Positions 59,880 to 64,000 of a DNA stretch of 64,000 nt are shown here, in pieces. A program made the translations under genes and the position numbers. The notes beneath the pieces were generated by a model. That model did no database searches, had not been told where the DNA came from, and saw only the letters and a list, made by a program, of their open reading frames with translations. Numbering within the stretch: the stretch's first letter is position 1; each line of letters starts with the position of its first letter. Origin of the DNA: CAIVVT01 sp963757265 (GTDB taxonomy: Bacteria; Acidobacteriota; Terriglobia; Bryobacterales; Bryobacteraceae); assembly GCA_963757265.1 (NCBI GenBank), contig CAVWRA010000012.1, positions 682,001 to 746,000 on the forward strand, in the 5' to 3' direction.

Positions 59880-62191
59880 CGAGATCGGCTACCGGACGCT
59901 GACGGTCCTGGCGTCTCCTCTGCTCCTACTGTATCTGGCCCTGCGGGTGGCGCGGGACCGGCGCTACGCGCGCGGCCTGGGGGAGCGGCTGGGCCGTTTG
60001 CCGCGCTCCTTTCGCGAGACGCCGCCGGGCGCCATCTGGTTGCATGCCGTCTCCGTGGGGGAAGTGCTGACCGCGGTGCCGCTGCTGAACCGCCTGGCCG
60101 AAGCGATGCCCTGGGCGCCGGTGTACGTCTCCGTGACAACGCTGGCCGGGCGCGCCATGGCCGAACAGAAGCTTCTCCGGCTGGCGGCGGGCGTCTTCTA
60201 TACGCCGTTCGACCTGAGCTTCGCGCTGCGGGGCGTGCTGCGCACGCTGCGGCCGTCGCTGGTGGTGGTGCTGGAGACCGAGATCTGGCCGAACCTGTAT
60301 CGCGAATGCAAGCGCAGCGGCGCGCAACTGGTGGTGCTGAACGCGCGCATCTCCGACCACGCGATGCCCGCCTACAGGCGCTGGCGCTGGCTGTTCCAGG
60401 CGCCGCTCACGCGGCCGGACCGCATCCTGGCGCAGGACGAGCGGGCCGCGCGGCGCTACCGCGAGCTGGGCGCGCCAGTGGTGGAAGTCGCGGGCAACCT
60501 GAAGTACGATTTCGATCCGGACTCGACCGCGCTGGCGCCGGAAGTGGCGGCCTGGCTGGAGCGGCTGAACGCCGGTCCGGTGTGGATTGCGGCCAGCACC
60601 ATGCCGCCGCAGCGCGACGGCGATCCGGACGAGGACGATCTGGCAGTCGAGACGTTTCTGCGCCTGAAGGACGAGTTCCCGCGGCTGCTGCTGATCTGGG
60701 CGCCGCGCAAGCCGGAACGCTTCGACGCCGCGGCGGAGCGGCTGCGGAGAGCGGGTGTGGAGTTCGTGAGACGCTCACGATGGCAGGCGGAGGGCAGGGA
60801 TGGCGGAGGGCTGGAGTTGCCGGGCGTGCTGCTCATGGATACGATCGGCGAGCTGGCAGCAATGTATCGCGCCGGCGACGCGGTCTTCCTGGGCGGGACG
60901 TTCCCGCATCGCGGCGGGCACAATCCGCTGGAACCGGCGGCTTTCGGAGTACCGGTGGCGGCCGGGCCGCACATGGAGAATTTCGCCGAAATCGCGGCCG
61001 AATTCGATCGGGAGGCGGCCTGGATCCGCGTGGAAAGGCCGGAACAACTGGCTGCGGCCGTGGGGGAGCTGCTGCGCGACGCGGGCCGGCGCGGGGTGAT
61101 CGGAGAAAGCGCGCGGGCGCTGGCCCGGGCGCGGCGCGGGGCCACCGAGCGCGCGGTGGAAACGCTGCGGGAGTGCTACGAAGAGGCGCTGAGCCGGCCG
61201 CTGCCGGTGCTATGGAAGCGGCTGCTGCTGGGGCCGCTGACGCTGGTTTGGCGCGCGGGAGTGAGCGTCGACCGGGAATTGAAGTCGGCGCGCGCGCGGA
61301 CGCCGGCCTGCCCGGTGGCCAGCGTGGGCAACCTGAGCCTGGGCGGCACGGGCAAGACGCCGTTCGTGGTGTGGTTGTGCAAGCGGCTGGAGCAGCGCGG
61401 ATGGCGGCCGGGCGTGCTGCTGCGGGGCTACCGGCGAAGCGTCGGGCCGGCGATCCTGACGGCCGCGGCAGGCGCCGAAGCGGCGGTGGAAGACACGGGC
61501 GAGGAGGCGCTCATTCATCTGCGGGCCGGGCATGCGGCGGTGGGCGTGGGCGCGGATCGCGCGCGCGTGCTGGCCGAGTTGAGCGCGGGCCAGGGCGTTG
61601 ATTGCGCGGTGCTGGACGACGGTTTCCAGCACTGGGGCCTGCGGCGCGATTGCGACATCGTGCTGATCGATGCGCTGGACCCGCTGGGCGGGGGCGTGCT
61701 GCCGCTGGGGCGCTTGCGGGAACCGTTTTCGGCGTTGCGGCGGGCCGATGCCGTGGTGCTGACGCGAACCGTCGAGGGCCGCAGCTACGCCGGTCTGGTG
61801 CGCGAGATCCGGCGCTGGAACGCGAGCGTGCCGGTGTTCTTCGCGCGCATGGTGGCCGGGGCATTGGCGCCGCTGCCGGCGGGCGCGGGGGCCTTCTGCG
61901 GGGTGGGCAATCCGGGCGCATTCCGGTCGAACTCTGAAACAGGCCGGCGTCGAGCCCGCGTGGTTCGAGGTGTTTCGCGATCATCATCGCTACAGCCAGC
62001 GCGAGGTGGAGAAGATGCTCGCGCGGGCGCCGGCGCTGGTGACGACGGAGAAGGACTGGCTGAATCTGCCGGCGGAGTATCAGAGCGACGCCCGCATCCG
62101 CGTGCTGCGAATTGGCATGGAAGTCGATCGCGCAGAGGAGCTGCTCAACCTGGCAGCAGCACGCCTTCGAGCTGCAGCAACGCCCGCTTGA
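59860..62191 (+). CDS. fused Kdo transferase (KdtA/WaaA) and tetraacyldisaccharide 4'-kinase (LpxK), one +1 frame interruption
   Basis: About 776 aa if one extra base near 61930 is corrected. Residues 1-430 are KdtA: membrane anchor (TVLASPLLLLYLALRVA), IWLHAVSVGEVLTAVPLL, VLETEIWPNLYREC, GNLKYDF, IAASTMPPQRDGD, FPHRGGHNPLEPAAFGVPVAAGPHMENF. Residues about 440-770 are LpxK: ASVGNLSLGGTGKTPFVVWL with P-loop GGTGKTP, LLRGYRR, CAVLDDGFQHWGLRRDCDIVLIDA. Together they phosphorylate lipid A precursor at 4' and add Kdo. The end GVEPAWFEVFRDHHRYS-LVTTEKDWLNLP is in the shifted frame. The ATG at 59860 overlaps the divergent neighbour. Confidence 0.9.
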
Positions 62192-62642
62192 CCTCCAGGC
62201 CGCCACCGTAGCCGGTGAGGCTGCCGTTGGAGCCGATGACGCGGTGGCAGGGCAGGAAAATCGGCAGCGGGTTGCGCCCGTTGGCCGCGCCCACGGCGCG
62301 CACCGCCGCCGGTACCCCAAGCGCGCGGGCGAGGTCGAGGTAGGTGCGGGTGTGGCCGTAGGGGATCTCGTCGAGGGCGTGCCAGACGCGGAGCTGGAAC
62401 GGCGTTCCCAGCGGCCGCAGCGGCACCGTGAAGGCTTCGCGCTGGCGGGCGAAGTACTCATTGAGTTGTTTCAAGGCTGCGGCCAGCACGGGGTCGGAGG
62501 GGTCGCGCGACCACTCCCGCGGCCAGTCCGCCGGCGGCATCCCGGGAGCAGCCGCGAACGACACGCGCACCAGCGCGTCACCGTCCGAGGCAAGGAACAG
62601 CGCGATGTCAGGAGCAAAAGCCGCTGAGGTCCAGACTGGCAT
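62145..62642 (-). CDS. ogt: methylated-DNA-[protein]-cysteine S-methyltransferase Ogt
   Basis: 165 aa. Active-site PCHRVIG (Cys132) in IFLPCHRVIGSNGSLTGYGGGLEVKRALL, with the DNA-binding helix-turn-helix YLDLARALGVPAAVRAVGAANGRNPLP upstream. It removes O6-alkyl groups from guanine by suicidal transfer to Cys132. Its 3' end overlaps the convergent KdtA-LpxK gene by 47 nt. Confidence 0.95.
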   Translation of the reverse strand: MPVWTSAAFAPDIALFLASDGDALVRVSFAAAPGMPPADWPREWSRDPSDPVLAAALKQLNEYFARQREAFTVPLRPLGTPFQLRVWHALDEIPYGHTRTYLDLARALGVPAAVRAVGAANGRNPLPIFLPCHRVIGSNGSLTGYGGGLEVKRALLQLEGVLLPG

Positions 62643-62752
62643 GGAGCTCTCAAGCCAGTGTAGCGCCCGGGGCCGGCCTTCTTATTCCATGTCAGTCACA
62701 CAGGCGCGCTGAGCGCGCGGAATACGCGTGCTGAGCGGCGGACGGAGATGTC

Positions 62753-64000
62753 TTAGCCGATGATGCTTTCGCCGGCTCCCAGGGCGGAGAGGAATTGTTC
62801 GCGTTCCCTGTCGGCCGATTCGACGGCCAGTTCGAAGGTCACAACGTAAGTCAATGCGGCGACGAACAGGGCCGCGGCCTGCACGGCGAAGAACGCGAGT
62901 TCGTTCTGGAAAGCATACCTCGCCAGGTGGGCGAAAACGACTGATGGCATGGCGGCGATGTACACGAGCATCAGCCAGCCCCCGGCGCGCCCGCTGCCTT
63001 TGCCGCGCCAGGGATTCGTCGGGTCGACGCTCTTGGCAAAGCGCACCGAAGTCAGGTTGCCCACGGCGAACAGGAACGCCGCAAAAACGAACACCGTGGC
63101 CAGGCTCTCGGCCAGGCGCTGCGCCGTCATGGGCGCGCGGAAGAGCGCGGCGAGGAGGCAGACGACGATGATCTCGAGCGTGACGAAGAGCAGCGCGGTA
63201 GCGTTCTTGGCGATCAGCACGCTGGAGAAGCGCATCGGCAAGACGTAGTAGGCTTGCGCGGCCTTGCGGTCGTAGGCGAAGACGTTGGCGAACAGCGGCT
63301 CGGTGAGCAGCAGCATCGAGTACAGCACGACGATGGTGAGGAAGTTGTTCGGCATGAAGCCGGTGGTGGCGCCGGCGCCGCCGGGCTTGGACAGATAGGG
63401 CAGCCAGATGATGAGGCTGAAGAACGCGCCCATCAAGAACAGGGTGCGGAAGCGCGGCACGCGGGGCAGCGTGAGCAGTTCCTTCTGAACCAGCGTGGCC
63501 AGGGGTTCGGGCAGGAAGCGAAGCGGCAGACCGGCGACGCGCTCGCCGAAGGAGAGGCGCCCGGGCGGGCCGGCGGGCTTGCGATCGGCGCTCTCGGCTG
63601 CCGCGGCGTCGAAATGCAGGCCGCGGCGGAATTGGGAATAGCCGAACCAGGCGCCCAGGAAGAGCCACAGGGCGAGGCCGAAAAAGGCGGAGGCGGACAA
63701 CTGGCCCGCGGCCAGGCGGGCGGTCCACTGCCAGGGCAGAGGAAGCACGGCGCTGAAGGCCGAGTATTTCCTCAGGTATTCGGCCAGCTTCTCGGCCGGG
63801 ATGGTGCGCACCAGGAGGTTGGGCAACTGGGTGAGCAGCAACAGGCCCAGCACGGCCACCTCGCGCACGCCGCGGCGGCGCAGCAGACGGGTGAGCAGAT
63901 CGCGCACGCCGGCCGAGAGGCACAGATTGAACGCCGTGAAGGGGACAAACCACAGCGGTCCCCACCAGGGCACGATCGGGTTGCGCCACAGGCCCACGGC
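62753..64000 (-). CDS. large membrane protein, probably ABC-2-type export permease, 5' end outside the window
   Basis: At least 415 aa, with the frame still open at the window edge; the GTG at 63997 is probably an internal Val. At least seven hydrophobic segments are seen (VAVLGLLLLTQLPNLL, FFGLALWLFLGAWFGY, FLMGAFFSLIIWLPYL, FLTIVVLYSMLLLTEPLF, NATALLFVTLEIIVVCLLAAL, SLATVFVFAAFLFAVGNL, FFAVQAAALFVAALTYVV). The segment NVFAYDRKAAQAYYVLPM is typical of ABC-2 permeases in this phylum. A partner ATPase would lie outside the window. Confidence 0.65.
   Translation of the reverse strand, partial: AVGLWRNPIVPWWGPLWFVPFTAFNLCLSAGVRDLLTRLLRRRGVREVAVLGLLLLTQLPNLLVRTIPAEKLAEYLRKYSAFSAVLPLPWQWTARLAAGQLSASAFFGLALWLFLGAWFGYSQFRRGLHFDAAAAESADRKPAGPPGRLSFGERVAGLPLRFLPEPLATLVQKELLTLPRVPRFRTLFLMGAFFSLIIWLPYLSKPGGAGATTGFMPNNFLTIVVLYSMLLLTEPLFANVFAYDRKAAQAYYVLPMRFSSVLIAKNATALLFVTLEIIVVCLLAALFRAPMTAQRLAESLATVFVFAAFLFAVGNLTSVRFAKSVDPTNPWRGKGSGRAGGWLMLVYIAAMPSVVFAHLARYAFQNELAFFAVQAAALFVAALTYVVTFELAVESADREREQFLSALGAGESIIG

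Overview
The window is a GC-rich, gene-dense bacterial chromosome segment, most likely from an Acidobacteriota member of the Bryobacterales/Solibacter type. This is inferred from gene content: a fused KdtA-LpxK protein, CRTAC1-like ASPIC/UnbV and FG-GAP exported proteins, exported tail-fibre-like proteins, an OlsF-like bifunctional acyltransferase, HslUV, and a PPi-type phosphofructokinase. No rRNA, tRNA or CRISPR array was recognised.

Layout. (1) 1-10085, mostly minus strand: a three-gene ferredoxin-dependent 2-oxoacid oxidoreductase operon and an acetyl-CoA hydrolase/CoA-transferase with a good promoter; a RelB/RelE-type toxin-antitoxin pair (plus strand) between two distant DUF3592-like membrane proteins; a Dabb protein, transaldolase-like aldolase, FAH-family hydrolase, a frame-disrupted fibronectin-type lipoprotein, and hslU/hslV. 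(2) 10249-29012, surface glycan region: three glycosyltransferases, an exported beta-helix protein, two exported tail-fibre-like proteins sharing an N-terminal module, a frame-disrupted TPR protein, then a plus-strand exopolysaccharide operon (NusG/UpxY-type antiterminator, ribbon-helix-helix protein, Wza-like export protein, Wzc-like tyrosine kinase, WecA-like phosphotransferase). (3) 29082-29262: a 181-bp palindromic element, next to a CRTAC1-like gene. (4) 31039-45869, minus strand: a compact virion-structure cluster (small and large terminase, portal, scaffold, capsid, connector proteins, tail tube, tail assembly chaperone with a canonical -1 slippery site, short tape measure, distal tail, hub). 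It has no integrase, replication, repressor or lysis gene, so it looks like a gene-transfer-agent-like or domesticated prophage module. Two tandem intrinsic terminators, one with an alternative antiterminator fold, lie between portal and scaffold. (5) 46077-64000, housekeeping and accessory genes: PPi-type PFK, BON protein, URO-D-fold methyltransferase, MscL, argJ, FG-GAP protein, fucose-permease-type transporter, OlsF-like acyltransferase, cyclophilin, KdtA-LpxK fusion, Ogt, and an ABC-2-type membrane protein running off the window.

Ten single-base frame interruptions occur in otherwise well-conserved genes. Nine are of the +1 type (one extra base); only the capsid gene is of the -1 type. 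Most are probably sequencing or assembly indels. The A AAA AAC TGA site in the tail assembly chaperone is different in kind: it sits exactly where tailed phages use programmed frameshifting.
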